The notes: a model not told the origin generated them from the letters alone. A stretch of DNA of 64,000 nucleotides from Pseudomonadales bacterium (GCA_028285415.1 JANQPF010000022.1:62001-126000); one strand, 5' to 3'. Positions 47,396 through 56,703 are shown, numbered from the stretch's first letter. Numbers and translations: made by a program.

Positions 47396-48145
47396 CTACA
47401 GGCCGCCGGTGACGTACAGGCACTGGCCGGTCACCCAGCTCGAAGCGTCAGACGCCATGAAAACGACGGCGTTGCCGATGTCTTCCGGCGCCCCCAGACG
47501 TCCCAGGGGTACCCGCAGAATCTGCTCCAGCGGCTGATCGTCCGGGAAGTTGGTCGACTCGTTGAAGTTGTCCGTCGGAATGGGTCCCGGCGCCACCGCG
47601 TTGACCCGGATGTTCGGCGCAAGCTCAATCGCAAACGTCTGGGTCAGGTTGTTCACGGCTGCCTTGGATGGTGCATAGGGTCCGTTTTTGATCGACGCGC
47701 CCATGGCCGCGCGGGACGAGATGTTGATGATTGCACCCTTGTCCATGGCCTCGGCGGCAACCTGGCAGGCGAGAAATACCGCCCGCAGATTGAGGTTCAT
47801 CTGATCGTCCCACTTTTCCGGTGGGGTGCGGGTGAGGTAGCGCGGCGTGGCGTCCGGCAGGCCCCCGGCGTTGTTGACCCAGATGTCGATGCCACCGGCG
47901 TCTTTGCCGGCGGCGGCAATGGCTTCGAGCTGCTCGAGCTCCGTGACGTCGGCGGTCACGCAATAGGCAGTGCGGTCGAGGGCTTCGATTTCCTCAGCGA
48001 GCGAGTCGAGGTCCGCGCGCGTGCGCGAAGAAACGACCACGTCGGCACCGGCCCTGGCCAGCTGCAGCGCGATGCCGCGTCCAATGCCTTTGCCCGCGCC
48101 GGTAACGACCGCCAGCTTGCCGGTCAGATCAAATGGATTGTTCAT
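47396..48145 (-). CDS. SDR family oxidoreductase (GolD/FabG-like)
   Basis: 249-residue classical SDR: cofactor motif TGAGKGIGRG at about 15-24, NNAG near 92-95, catalytic Ser near 143 and Tyr-Lys in YAPSKAA. The most similar named types are FabG-like ketoreductases. The substrate is not evident. It is preceded by a divergent region toward the amidohydrolase at 48236 and followed by the ABC operon on the same strand. Confidence 0.9.
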   Translation of the reverse strand: MNNPFDLTGKLAVVTGAGKGIGRGIALQLARAGADVVVSSRTRADLDSLAEEIEALDRTAYCVTADVTELEQLEAIAAAGKDAGGIDIWVNNAGGLPDATPRYLTRTPPEKWDDQMNLNLRAVFLACQVAAEAMDKGAIINISSRAAMGASIKNGPYAPSKAAVNNLTQTFAIELAPNIRVNAVAPGPIPTDNFNESTNFPDDQPLEQILRVPLGRLGAPEDIGNAVVFMASDASSWVTGQCLYVTGGL

Positions 48146-48235
48146 ATTCCCTCCTCAAAGATGTCGGACATTATGGCGCGTGGCAGGCCGCGGCGAAACG
48201 CGGTAAGTTTGTGCCTCGAATTCGGGGAGAACCTC

Positions 48236-49411
48236 ATGGCATATGCACCAGACGCGCGTCCGTTCTACGACGCCGACAGTCACATCATGGAACTGCCGGA
48301 CTTTCTCAAGAAGTACGCTGATCCGGGTATCCGCGACGATATTCCGGAGGTGAGCTACAGCGCCTCGATCGTCACCGACGAGGAAGTTGCAGAAATCATG
48401 TCCCAGGGTGGTCGCCATAGTGATGCACATATCGCGGAGCAGGTGGCGCTCGGCGACAAACTCATCGAAAGCTCCAAGGAAATCCAGGCGCTCGGCGCGT
48501 TCAACGCCGACGATCGAAAGGTTGCAATGGATCTGCTCGGCTTCAAGAAGCAGCTCGTTTTTGCGACGCACTCCGTGGCGTTTCCGTTTCACCCGAGCAG
48601 TAAAAAAGAGCCGCATTTGCGCTATGGCGCCACGCGTGCGCACAACCGCCACATGGTGGATTTCTGTGGCGACGATGATCGGTTCATGGGCGTGGGCGTG
48701 GTTCCGCTCGACGTCCCGGAGCTTGCGATCGAGGAGGCGAAGTGGGCCATTGAGCAAGGGCTCGAAGCCCTGTGGGTGCCGCATCGCGCGCCGCTTGGTC
48801 ACGCACCGGGACACGTGGATCTGGAACCCTTCTGGGCGATGCTCGCCGAGGCTGGGGTACCCTTCCTGCTGCACGTTGGCGGCGCGCCGCTGCAGGTGTC
48901 CAAAGACTGGGGAAACAACGGCCGCGGTCCCACCAAAGACTGGCTGGGTGGCGGCGAGAACGTGCGTACCAAAGACGCCACCGTGATGCACCAGGCGCCG
49001 GAGATGTTTCTGAGCATGCTGGTCATGGACGGCGTCCTGGACCGCCATCCCACGCTCAAGGGTGCTGCGGTCGAGCTCGGCGCCGGCTGGGTACCGGAAA
49101 TGCTGCGACGGCTCGATGCCGTGGCCAAGGTCTACAGCCGTAACGACACGTCGGTTCGGTTCGATCGCAAACCGAGCGAGCAGATCACCGAGCAGATGGG
49201 TTTTACCCCCATGCCACATGAAGACGTTGGCAACATGATTGCGCAGTCGAATGCCGATCTTTATCTCTTCTCCAGCGATTACCCGCACATCGAAGGCACC
49301 CGGGATCCGATTGCCCGCTTCGAGCGCACGCTCCCGGAAAACGACGAGACGGTGCGTACGCAGTTTTACAGCGAAAACTTCCTGCGACTCTTCCCCGAGG
49401 CCCGGGTCTGA
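48236..49411 (+). CDS. Amidohydrolase (PF04909-type, second copy)
   Basis: 391-residue TIM-barrel amidohydrolase. The N-terminal PFYDADSHIMELPDFL is the metal-binding start; FLLHVGGAPL and FSSDYPHIEGT supply later His and Asp. GGGGAGA precedes the ATG at 48236; long upstream in-frame extension into the SDR gene antisense region is rejected. It differs clearly from the first copy (39587), so the two probably serve different substrates. The next gene follows after two bases. Confidence 0.87.
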   Translation: MAYAPDARPFYDADSHIMELPDFLKKYADPGIRDDIPEVSYSASIVTDEEVAEIMSQGGRHSDAHIAEQVALGDKLIESSKEIQALGAFNADDRKVAMDLLGFKKQLVFATHSVAFPFHPSSKKEPHLRYGATRAHNRHMVDFCGDDDRFMGVGVVPLDVPELAIEEAKWAIEQGLEALWVPHRAPLGHAPGHVDLEPFWAMLAEAGVPFLLHVGGAPLQVSKDWGNNGRGPTKDWLGGGENVRTKDATVMHQAPEMFLSMLVMDGVLDRHPTLKGAAVELGAGWVPEMLRRLDAVAKVYSRNDTSVRFDRKPSEQITEQMGFTPMPHEDVGNMIAQSNADLYLFSSDYPHIEGTRDPIARFERTLPENDETVRTQFYSENFLRLFPEARV

Positions 49412-49413
49412 TC

Positions 49414-49875
49414 GTGAAGATCCTGCTATCGGCGCTGGTGGTGATTGCTGTGGTTGGCGGAGCGGCCTTCTGGTTCGTCTGTCCCTGCGCCACCGTGCCG
49501 GGTGGCCCGTTGGCCGGAGAGGCGGCCCCGGCGCCGGTCTCGGACTGGACGTTCGTCAATGACGTTGGCCTTTGTCAGGTGGAAGTGGATCGTGGCCTGC
49601 CGTGGTCGATCAACCTGAACTGCATGTCGAGCGAAGGTGCGCTCTATGTCAGCTGCTCGCAGTGCGAGGGTAAAGGCTGGTCGGGGGCGGCGCTCGACAA
49701 TCCCAGCGGGTTCATCCGCGTGCGCGAGACGGTTTACCCCGTCACTCTGACAAGACTCATCGATTCGCAGGCGCTCGATGTCGCCTGGGCCGCGCGGGTT
49801 GCCAAGCTTGGCCTCGAACCCGACACCCCTCGACCCGGACACTGGTGGTCGTTCCAACTCACTTCCCGGACGTAA
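49414..49875 (+). CDS. Membrane-anchored Cys-containing protein of unknown function
   Basis: 153 residues from GTG 49414. An N-terminal membrane helix or uncleaved signal (about 2-22) is followed by CPC (Cys23, Cys25), then Cys54, Cys70 and a CSQC pair (Cys81, Cys84). The C-terminal region reads YPVTLTRLIDSQALDVAWAARVAKLGLE. The Cys pattern could bind metal or form disulfides. It is read in the same run as the amidohydrolase (two-base gap) and monooxygenase (five-base gap). No known family recognised. Confidence 0.65.
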   Translation: MKILLSALVVIAVVGGAAFWFVCPCATVPGGPLAGEAAPAPVSDWTFVNDVGLCQVEVDRGLPWSINLNCMSSEGALYVSCSQCEGKGWSGAALDNPSGFIRVRETVYPVTLTRLIDSQALDVAWAARVAKLGLEPDTPRPGHWWSFQLTSRT

Positions 49876-49880
49876 TAGCG

Positions 49881-51491
49881 ATGGAAAAGTTTGACGCCGT
49901 CATTGTCGGCGCGGGTTTCGGCGGCCTGTACATGTTGTATCGCCTGCGCAAGCTGGGATTGAACGCGGTGGTGCTCGAGATGGGCGACAACGTCGGCGGC
50001 ACCTGGTACTGGAACCGCTATCCCGGCGCGCGCTGTGATGCGGAAAGTCTGGCTTATTCGTTTTCGTTCTCGGAAGACCTGGAACAGGATTGGACCTGGA
50101 GCGAACGCTACGCCACCCAGCCCGAAATTCTGCGTTATGCGCAACACGTGGCGGAACGCTTCGATCTATATCGCGACATCCGCTTCGACGAGAAGGTCAA
50201 TCACGTCCATCTGGTGGACGGTGTGTGGCAGGTGACAACCGAAGCGGGGACAAATGTCGAAGCGCCGTGGTGCATCCTCGCGACGGGCTGTCTGTCAGTC
50301 CCTCAGCTCCCCGCCATCGATGGTATCGATGATTTTGCCGGTCCGGTGTATCGCGCAAGCCTCTGGCCCCATGAAGGCGTGGATTTCAGTGGCCGCACGG
50401 TCGGTATCATCGGCACCGGCTCTTCGGGCATACAGGCCATCCCGGTCATTGCCGAGCAGGCGGAGCATCTGTACGTCTTCCAGCGCACGCCGAATTACAG
50501 CGTCCCGGCGGTCAACGGGCCGCTCGACGATGATTGGGTATCGCAGTTCAAGACCAACTACCGTGAACACCGCCGGTATCACAAAGAGGGCTTGAGCTCA
50601 GGCTTTGGTGACCTCGAGATTGCGCCGAAGCCCCGCACGCCGGCGGCGGAAAGCGCCGCCGGCATGACGCAGGCAGAGGTCAATGACATCCTCGAGCCCT
50701 ACTGGCAGCGCGGCGGTGCCTTTTTCTTGAGCGCGTTCGCCGATTCCCTCATGAATCCGGAGACGAATGCAAAAATTGCCGAGTTTGTGCGCGGCAAGAT
50801 CCGCAGCATCGTCAAAGATCCGGCGACTGCTGAAGCGCTCTGCCCGACGGACCACCCCATCGGCAGCAAGCGGATCTGTGTCGACACCGACTACTACGCC
50901 ACGTACAACCGCGACAACGTCACCCTCGTGAACGTGCGCGAAGATCCGATCACGCACGTCACGGCGTCGGGACTGCAAACCGCCGGCCGCGCGTACGCGT
51001 TCGACGATCTTGTCCTGGCCACGGGCTTCGACGCCATGACGGGAGCGTTGCTCAACATGGACATCGTCGGCGAGGGTGGCGTACGCCTGGCGGACAAGTG
51101 GTCAGCGGGGCCGCGCACCTATCTGGGTATCGGCATGGTGGGTTTCCCCAACCTCTTTACGGTGACCGGTCCGGGGAGCCCATCAGTGTTGAGCAACATG
51201 CTCGTTTCGATCGAGCAGCACGTCGATTGGATGGTGGACTGCCTGCAGCACATGCGCGCCAACGGCTATACGCGGGTCGAACCCGATCAGGTGGCGGAAG
51301 ACCAGTGGGTCAATCACGTGAACGAGATTGCCAACGCCACGCTCTTCCCCGAAGGGGGATCCTGGTACCTCGGTGCCAACGTTGCGGGTAAACCGCGGGT
51401 GTTCATGCCGTATGCAGCCGGCGTCGGCGCGTATCGCGAGATCTGCGAAGACGTAGTCGCTGACGGCTACCGGGGATTCAAATTCAGCTGA
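49881..51491 (+). CDS. Baeyer-Villiger-type flavin monooxygenase (FMO-like) with altered fingerprint
   Basis: 536-residue flavoprotein. The FAD motif GAGFGG is at 10-15, the NADP motif GTGSSG at 178-183, and the N-terminal segment GGTWYWNRYPGARCD is characteristic of cyclohexanone/steroid monooxygenases. The BVMO fingerprint FxGxxxHxxxWP reads FAGPVYRASLWP at 152-163, so the usual His is Arg158. Family members oxidise ketones to esters or lactones. The ATG at 49881 is used; a longer in-frame start overlaps the preceding gene. The altered residue may change activity. Confidence 0.88.
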   Translation: MEKFDAVIVGAGFGGLYMLYRLRKLGLNAVVLEMGDNVGGTWYWNRYPGARCDAESLAYSFSFSEDLEQDWTWSERYATQPEILRYAQHVAERFDLYRDIRFDEKVNHVHLVDGVWQVTTEAGTNVEAPWCILATGCLSVPQLPAIDGIDDFAGPVYRASLWPHEGVDFSGRTVGIIGTGSSGIQAIPVIAEQAEHLYVFQRTPNYSVPAVNGPLDDDWVSQFKTNYREHRRYHKEGLSSGFGDLEIAPKPRTPAAESAAGMTQAEVNDILEPYWQRGGAFFLSAFADSLMNPETNAKIAEFVRGKIRSIVKDPATAEALCPTDHPIGSKRICVDTDYYATYNRDNVTLVNVREDPITHVTASGLQTAGRAYAFDDLVLATGFDAMTGALLNMDIVGEGGVRLADKWSAGPRTYLGIGMVGFPNLFTVTGPGSPSVLSNMLVSIEQHVDWMVDCLQHMRANGYTRVEPDQVAEDQWVNHVNEIANATLFPEGGSWYLGANVAGKPRVFMPYAAGVGAYREICEDVVADGYRGFKFS

Positions 51492-51497
51492 TCCAGC

Positions 51498-51857
51498 TCA
51501 CGCATCGGGTGAAAAAAAGTGACCCCGCGCGATGCCCTCGTCGTCGTAGACGGGCTCCTCGAAGTCGACTCGATATTTCTTGATCGGTGCAGCACGGGGT
51601 TTCCTTGGGAACTTCGCGAGGTAAGCCCCCATGTCACGGTACCAGTGATCGTTGAGGTGGGCTTCGAGCGTCGCGGACGACGTCCACTCCTCGTAGACGT
51701 GCACGCGACCCGGGACGCGATGGTCCTCGGTCCAGTCATACGCAATACAGCCTTCCTCGGTCAGTGCGCCTTCGATGAGCGGTGCGGCGCCCCGCAGAAT
51801 CTCGGGAACGCGTTCCGCATCCTCGAAATCGAAACTGCCGGCTATGATGACTTTCAT
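51498..51857 (-). CDS. Antibiotic-biosynthesis-monooxygenase-fold (ABM) small protein
   Basis: 119 residues. The front (MKVIIAGSFDFEDAERVPEILRGAAPLIEGALTEEGCIAYDW) and middle (RVHVYEEWTSSATLEAHLNDHWY) match the ABM dimeric alpha-beta-barrel family. The ATG at 51857 follows GGAGG; upstream in-frame residues form a basic extension of no known relation. Such proteins can be quinol monooxygenases or heme-degrading enzymes or have no known activity. It converges with the monooxygenase gene, seven bases apart. Confidence 0.8.
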   Translation of the reverse strand: MKVIIAGSFDFEDAERVPEILRGAAPLIEGALTEEGCIAYDWTEDHRVPGRVHVYEEWTSSATLEAHLNDHWYRDMGAYLAKFPRKPRAAPIKKYRVDFEEPVYDDEGIARGHFFSPDA

Positions 51858-51879
51858 TGATTCCTCCAGGAGTTGAAGC

Positions 51880-52983
51880 TCATGACAAGGTGGGCAAAAC
51901 GCGACGTTTCTGGAGATCACGCAGCCAGAAACAGAAGCTCTCTTCGCTGTTGCAGGTTGCCGTGAATCCGGCTTGCTTGATCTTGACGGTGCTGACGAAT
52001 GTGGGCGCCGGTGGCGTCTCCACACCGTGGGCGAAGCAGAGATCAGCGTAGAAATGTGATTCACCGAGAAGCGTGCTCAGCGCAATGGGCTGCAGATCGT
52101 AGCGGGTGATGATCTCCTGCCACTGCAGCTCACGCGTGCTGAGATAGGCGGCGACGCTCGAGGGTTCGTCGGGACCCACCTCGACGCCCAGCGTGTCCGC
52201 GATGGCAGGCCACATGTCCCGCCAGAGGAACACTTCACCGTTGGTCAAATTGAACGTTTCTCCCGCAGCCGTGTGCGAGGTTGCCGCCCACAGGCAGGCA
52301 TCGCCGACGAGACGCGCATCCACCGCCTCCCACACCCAGTCCGGTCCGCCGGGAAAGCTGAACGGCAACCCCTCGTGGTGGCGTAACGCCGCCCAGGCGC
52401 CGACGACCGGCGGCAGGTTCATGACCACGCCGTGGTTCGGGCCGACAATCAGCTGCGGCCGCAGAATGGTCAGTCGAAATCCGTGGCGAGCGGCGCGTGC
52501 GCGTAGATCGTCCTCCTGAACCCAGTAGAAGTTGGGGTGCTCAACCCGGGGCTGGTTCTCTCTCGCCGGAACGCGCATGGGTTTCACCGCAGCGCCGTAG
52601 GCTTTGGTGCCCTGCAGCAGCGTGACGTGTTGCAGGTTGCCGAGTGCCGCAAGTGGATCGATGAGGTTGCGCAGCATCTGTCCGTTGGTTTCGATCTGGT
52701 CCGGGTCCGACCAGCCGGCAATCAAACCCGGTAACTCGTAGACCGCGGTGTAGACGACGTGGGTCACGTCGCCCAATTTGCTGATAGCGCTTGCGCAGGC
52801 CTCTGCGTTCTTGAGGTCGAGGGCGAGATGCGTGACGTTATCCGTGTCCGCGAGGAGCTCGGGGATGCGGCGCGAAACGGCGACGACAGCCCAGCCGTCT
52901 GCGGCAAACGCTTTTGCTGCGGCGGTGCCGACGAGACCGCTCGCCCCAACGATCAGTACCGTTCCCGTTTCGTCGGCGCGCAT
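51880..52983 (-). CDS. PRISE-type NAD(P)H enone reductase (progesterone 5-beta-reductase/iridoid-synthase-like SDR)
   Basis: 367-residue extended SDR with GASGLVG at 13-19. The family-specific active-site pair is visible: Lys127 in QGTKAY and Tyr153 in NFYWVQED, matching the TGxKHY and FYY.xED elements of PRISE enzymes. These reduce the C=C of enones such as progesterone or oxo-geranial. The ATG at 52983 follows GGGAGGAAACGGC. Substrate here is not known; the neighbouring BVMO suggests ring ketones or terpenoids. Confidence 0.78.
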   Translation of the reverse strand: MRADETGTVLIVGASGLVGTAAAKAFAADGWAVVAVSRRIPELLADTDNVTHLALDLKNAEACASAISKLGDVTHVVYTAVYELPGLIAGWSDPDQIETNGQMLRNLIDPLAALGNLQHVTLLQGTKAYGAAVKPMRVPARENQPRVEHPNFYWVQEDDLRARAARHGFRLTILRPQLIVGPNHGVVMNLPPVVGAWAALRHHEGLPFSFPGGPDWVWEAVDARLVGDACLWAATSHTAAGETFNLTNGEVFLWRDMWPAIADTLGVEVGPDEPSSVAAYLSTRELQWQEIITRYDLQPIALSTLLGESHFYADLCFAHGVETPPAPTFVSTVKIKQAGFTATCNSEESFCFWLRDLQKRRVLPTLS

Positions 52984-53037
52984 GCCGTTTCCTCCCATGT
53001 CCCCAACCGCGGTGGCCGGAAGTGTTATAAGGCATGC

Positions 53038-54195
53038 ATGAGCGAGGTGCAAAGCGTAACCACCCGGCAGCCTTCATATCTCACCGCTGTGTTCCTCGGC
53101 AGCTCGGCGTTCGTGTTTCTGAACTTCGGCTTGCCGATACGGGCGGACGATCTCGGCATATCGGCGTTTGGCATCGGCGGGATGTATGCAGTCTTCACCG
53201 GCACCATGCTGTTGGTCAGGCCGGTGGTGGGTTACTGCCTCGACAGGCTGGGTCGGCGCTGGTTTTTCACCGCGGCGTTTCTCTTCTACACCGGCGCCAT
53301 GGGTGTACTCGCCCGTAGCGACACCGTCGAGGAGTTCTATCTCGCGCGCTTTCTGCAGGGATTGGGCGCATCGCTCATGTGGGTGTCGGCACGTACGGTC
53401 ATTGCCGACTTGCACGATGCCGCGGGCAGAGGCCTGGCCATGGGGCGGCTGACGTCAACCTCGGTGCAGGGCAGCATGCTGGGTGCGGTGTATGGATTTA
53501 CGCTCCTCGGCATGATGCCGATGGCCGAAGCGTGGTTCTGGGCGTTTGCGGGCTACGCGGCGGCGGCGTTTCTGGGCTTCGTCTGGGCATCGCTTTTCAT
53601 GCGCGAAACCCGACATGCGCCCGCGCAGAGGCCGGTGATCAAAGTGGTCTGGTCGCCGGAACTCAGGAAGGTCCTCATCGTTGTGTTCCTGTCGGCGTTT
53701 GCGAGTGCCCTCATCGAGCCGATTTACCTGATCTTTCTGAAAAACAAGTTTTCGCTCGGTATGCATATGCTCGCGTTTGCCTTTCTGCCTGCCGGCCTCG
53801 TCTTTGCGGTCCTGCCGCGTTACAGCGGCCAGTGGTCTGATCGATTCGGCCGCAGCCGTCTCATTGCCGTTGGCATTGCGTTTGCGGGATGCGTCTCGAT
53901 AGCGCTGCCATTCTGGCCCAGTCTCGTCTTCGTTGCCGCGTCTTATATCCTCTTCGCGGTGGGCTGGGCGATGGCAAGTCCGGCAGAGGACGCGCTCGTT
54001 GCAGACCTTGCGCCACCCGAAGCACGCGGCACGGTCATCGGTGCGAAAGAGGGTGCCGCCGGTGTGGGCGCTGCGTTGGGGCCGTTGCTCGGGGGTTACG
54101 TCTATGATCATTGGGCGCCGGAATGGGCGTTTGCGCTGAACGGCCTCTTGCTGCTCGGCACGGCTGTACTCGTGCTGGTCTGGTTCAGGCGCTAG
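53038..54195 (+). CDS. MFS transporter
   Basis: 385 residues with 12 predicted membrane helices. The A-type motif between helices 2 and 3 is DRLGRRWFF, and the second half repeats it as SDRFGRSRLI. It probably exports or imports a small organic molecule. It lies divergent from the PRISE gene and converges with the SDR at 54185, overlapping by 11 bases. The ATG at 53038 is used; the long in-frame extension upstream is antisense to PRISE. Confidence 0.9.
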   Translation: MSEVQSVTTRQPSYLTAVFLGSSAFVFLNFGLPIRADDLGISAFGIGGMYAVFTGTMLLVRPVVGYCLDRLGRRWFFTAAFLFYTGAMGVLARSDTVEEFYLARFLQGLGASLMWVSARTVIADLHDAAGRGLAMGRLTSTSVQGSMLGAVYGFTLLGMMPMAEAWFWAFAGYAAAAFLGFVWASLFMRETRHAPAQRPVIKVVWSPELRKVLIVVFLSAFASALIEPIYLIFLKNKFSLGMHMLAFAFLPAGLVFAVLPRYSGQWSDRFGRSRLIAVGIAFAGCVSIALPFWPSLVFVAASYILFAVGWAMASPAEDALVADLAPPEARGTVIGAKEGAAGVGAALGPLLGGYVYDHWAPEWAFALNGLLLLGTAVLVLVWFRR

Positions 54196-54985
54196 CGGTT
54201 GGCTCTTCGAACATGGCTGTCCGTCCGCCATCGATCACAAGATCGTGACAGGTAACAAAACGGCCTGCATCACTGGCCAGGTACAATGCGCCTTCAGCGA
54301 TGTCCTCCGCCAGGCCGGTTTCCTTGAGCGGCACGGCATGGGCCAGGTTACCTTTCAGCTTTTCCATCTTCCGCGCGTTCTCTTCGTCCGAGAGCTTGTT
54401 TGCCCGGGCGGACCCGCCGTAGAAGATTGGCGTGGCAATGGCACCGGGGGAGATGGCGTTGACGCGGATCTTGTGCGCCGCAAGCTCGACGCCGCTGATC
54501 TTGGTGTAGTGCGTTACTGCGGCTTTGAGCGCGGAATAGAGTGCGTCGCCCTGACGGTAGCGGATCGCCGCCACGCTCGAGTTGTTGATGATGGCGCCAC
54601 CGCCGCGAGCCTTCATTGGCTCGATCGCGTAGCGCGTGCCGAGGATGACGCTGGACAGTAACAGCTTCACGCCATAGTCGATGTGATCCTGGCTGAGCTG
54701 ATCGACGGGTGCGCCGACCGGACCGCCGGCGTTGTTGAAGAGGATGTCGAGGCCACCGCAGGCGGATACCGTCTCCTCAATGGCGCCTGCGATGTCAGCC
54801 TCCACGGTAACGTCGACCTTGATGTAAGTTGCACCGATAGACTCGGCCAGGGCGGCGCCCTTTTCTTCGGACCGTCCGGCAATGGTCACGTTTGCGCCCT
54901 CTCTGGCAAAGAGCGCTGCCGTTGCCGCGCCAATGCCGCTGGTACCGCCGGTAATGAGCGCTACCTTGTTCTGCAGCCGTCCCAT
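54185..54985 (-). CDS. SDR family oxidoreductase
   Basis: 266-residue classical SDR: cofactor motif TGGTSGIG at about 13-20, NNAG near 88-92, and an SSV segment with catalytic Ser. The usual Tyr-xxx-Lys lies near GDALYSALKAA. GAGAGGGGGAAAC precedes the ATG at 54985, which I preferred over the in-frame codons upstream. It converges with the MFS gene (11-base overlap) and follows the malic enzyme gene by 19 bases. Substrate unknown. Confidence 0.88.
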   Translation of the reverse strand: MGRLQNKVALITGGTSGIGAATAALFAREGANVTIAGRSEEKGAALAESIGATYIKVDVTVEADIAGAIEETVSACGGLDILFNNAGGPVGAPVDQLSQDHIDYGVKLLLSSVILGTRYAIEPMKARGGGAIINNSSVAAIRYRQGDALYSALKAAVTHYTKISGVELAAHKIRVNAISPGAIATPIFYGGSARANKLSDEENARKMEKLKGNLAHAVPLKETGLAEDIAEGALYLASDAGRFVTCHDLVIDGGRTAMFEEPTASA

Positions 54986-55004
54986 GTTTCCCCCTCTCTG
55001 CTTC

Positions 55005-56684
55005 TTATGATTCGGTTTTGATGTCCGGGTATGCCGGCTCCCACATGTCCGTTTCGAGGTGTGCATCAACCGCCTCGATGGACGCGTTGGTCAGACCCGC
55101 TTCGATGGCTTTCTCCGCGACCGCGTGAGCAACGTTTCTGGTGACCAGCCGCAGTCGGGAAATATCCGGATACAGCATGCCGTCGGCAAGCTCCTCATCT
55201 GTCACAGCCTGCGCGACGGCGTCGGAAGCAGCCGTCACCATGTCGTCGGTTACGGCGCTCGACTGCGCAATCAGCGCCCCAAGGCCCAGCCCGGGAAAGA
55301 TGAACACGTTGTTACCCTGACCGATGCGATGCACCCGGCCGTTCAGTTCAACAGGCTCGAACGGGCTTCCGGTTGCGACGAGTGCCTGGCCGTCAGTCCA
55401 GCGCAGCACGTCCTCCGGGGTAGCTTCGGTCAATGCGGTCGGGTTGGAGAAAGGCAGAATGATCGGCCGCTCGGTGTTCTCGAGCATGCTCCGCACGATC
55501 TCCTCAGTGAATGCGCCGGGCTGGCCGGACGTGCCGATCAGCACGGTCGGTTTGTAGTGTGTCATGACGTCGGCAAGCTGGCGCTTGTCGGGGTCCGTCA
55601 ACCCATGCTGCCTGGCAAGCGATGCCTCCCAGGCGAGTTCCACTTTGTAGGTATCCCGCGGCGGCTGGTCGTCGACCAGGAGCCCGCGGCTGTCGAGCAC
55701 CGCAAGGTGCTGGTGAATGTGTTCAAGATCGAGTCCGCTTTCCGCAAGCGCGGCTCTGATCTGTCGGGCAATGCCGAGACCCGCCGCTCCAGCACCGTAG
55801 ATGACTATGCGCTGGTCCTGGAGATCCGCTTCGGCGATGCGTAGCGCACTGAACAAACCCGCCAACGCGACCGCGCCGGTCCCTTGAATATCGTCGTTGA
55901 ACGACAGGACTTCCTGCTGATGCCGTTCCAGGATTGCCAGGGCGTTGTCCTTGCGGAAGTCCTCCCACTGCAGGAGCGCTGAGGGGAACACCTCACGCAC
56001 CGCGTCGACAAACTCGGCAACGAAGCTGTCGTACGCCTCACCCGTCAGGCGTTTTTCCGGCCAGCCGAGATACAGCTCGTCAGCCAGGAGGTCCTCGTTG
56101 TTGGTGCCAACGTCCAGACTGATCGGCAGGGTCTCGGCAGGGTGGATACCCGCGCCCGCGACGTACAGCGCCAGCTTGCCGATAGAGATCGCCATGCCGC
56201 CTGCACCCTGATCGCCGATGCCGAGAATGGACTCGTTGTCCGTTGCGACAATGAGCTTGATGGCTCGATCGCCCATTGCATTGCGCAGGACTTCGGCAAT
56301 CCTGCCGCGCATGCTGGGGTTCAGCCAGATGCCCCGGCCGCGCTGGAAGACGTGGCTGTACTGTTGCGTTGCGAGCCCAACCGTCGGCGTATAGACAATG
56401 GGCATGTACTCGGTCATGTGGTCGAGCAGGACGCGGTAAAACAGATGTTCGTTGCGATCCTGCAGGGCGGAAAACCCAACGTACTTGTCGAGCGGTTCAC
56501 TCAGGCGCCGCAGCGAATTGTGTGCCCGCACCGCCTGCTGTTCCAGCGTGTTGAACCCCGGCGGTACCAGGCCGTGCAGACCGAGCGCGTTGCGTTCGGC
56601 GTCTGAAAAGCCGCTGCCTTTGTTGAGCAACGGATCCTGAATGACCGCGCGGCCGCGTTTGTCTGTTGTTTTGTCAATGGTCAT
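55005..56684 (-). CDS. maeA: NAD-dependent malic enzyme
   Basis: 559-residue large-subunit malic enzyme. The sequence begins MTIDKTTDK and reads through the Tyr-containing YTPTVGLATQQYS active region (Tyr near 112), then GIGDQGAGGMAISIGKLALYV and a NAD-binding GAGAAGLGIARQI motif. Its size matches E. coli MaeA (565). It converts malate to pyruvate with NAD reduction and CO2 release. AGGA precedes the ATG at 56684; upstream in-frame residues overlap the intergenic gap. It lies 19 bases after the NDH-2 stop, so the two are probably one operon. Confidence 0.93.
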   Translation of the reverse strand: MTIDKTTDKRGRAVIQDPLLNKGSGFSDAERNALGLHGLVPPGFNTLEQQAVRAHNSLRRLSEPLDKYVGFSALQDRNEHLFYRVLLDHMTEYMPIVYTPTVGLATQQYSHVFQRGRGIWLNPSMRGRIAEVLRNAMGDRAIKLIVATDNESILGIGDQGAGGMAISIGKLALYVAGAGIHPAETLPISLDVGTNNEDLLADELYLGWPEKRLTGEAYDSFVAEFVDAVREVFPSALLQWEDFRKDNALAILERHQQEVLSFNDDIQGTGAVALAGLFSALRIAEADLQDQRIVIYGAGAAGLGIARQIRAALAESGLDLEHIHQHLAVLDSRGLLVDDQPPRDTYKVELAWEASLARQHGLTDPDKRQLADVMTHYKPTVLIGTSGQPGAFTEEIVRSMLENTERPIILPFSNPTALTEATPEDVLRWTDGQALVATGSPFEPVELNGRVHRIGQGNNVFIFPGLGLGALIAQSSAVTDDMVTAASDAVAQAVTDEELADGMLYPDISRLRLVTRNVAHAVAEKAIEAGLTNASIEAVDAHLETDMWEPAYPDIKTES

Positions 56685-56703
56685 CGAGCGTCCTGTCACC
56701 GAT

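Noticed and set aside
47372-48235. N-terminal extension that would join the amidohydrolase at 48236 to upstream sequence
   Set aside because: It is antisense to the SDR gene, has no homology, and the ATG at 48236 has a good ribosome site and the family N-terminus.
52759-53037. Upstream in-frame extension of the MFS transporter
   Set aside because: It lies over the PRISE gene on the opposite strand and is not like a transporter; the ATG at 53038 starts with the first membrane-protein segment.
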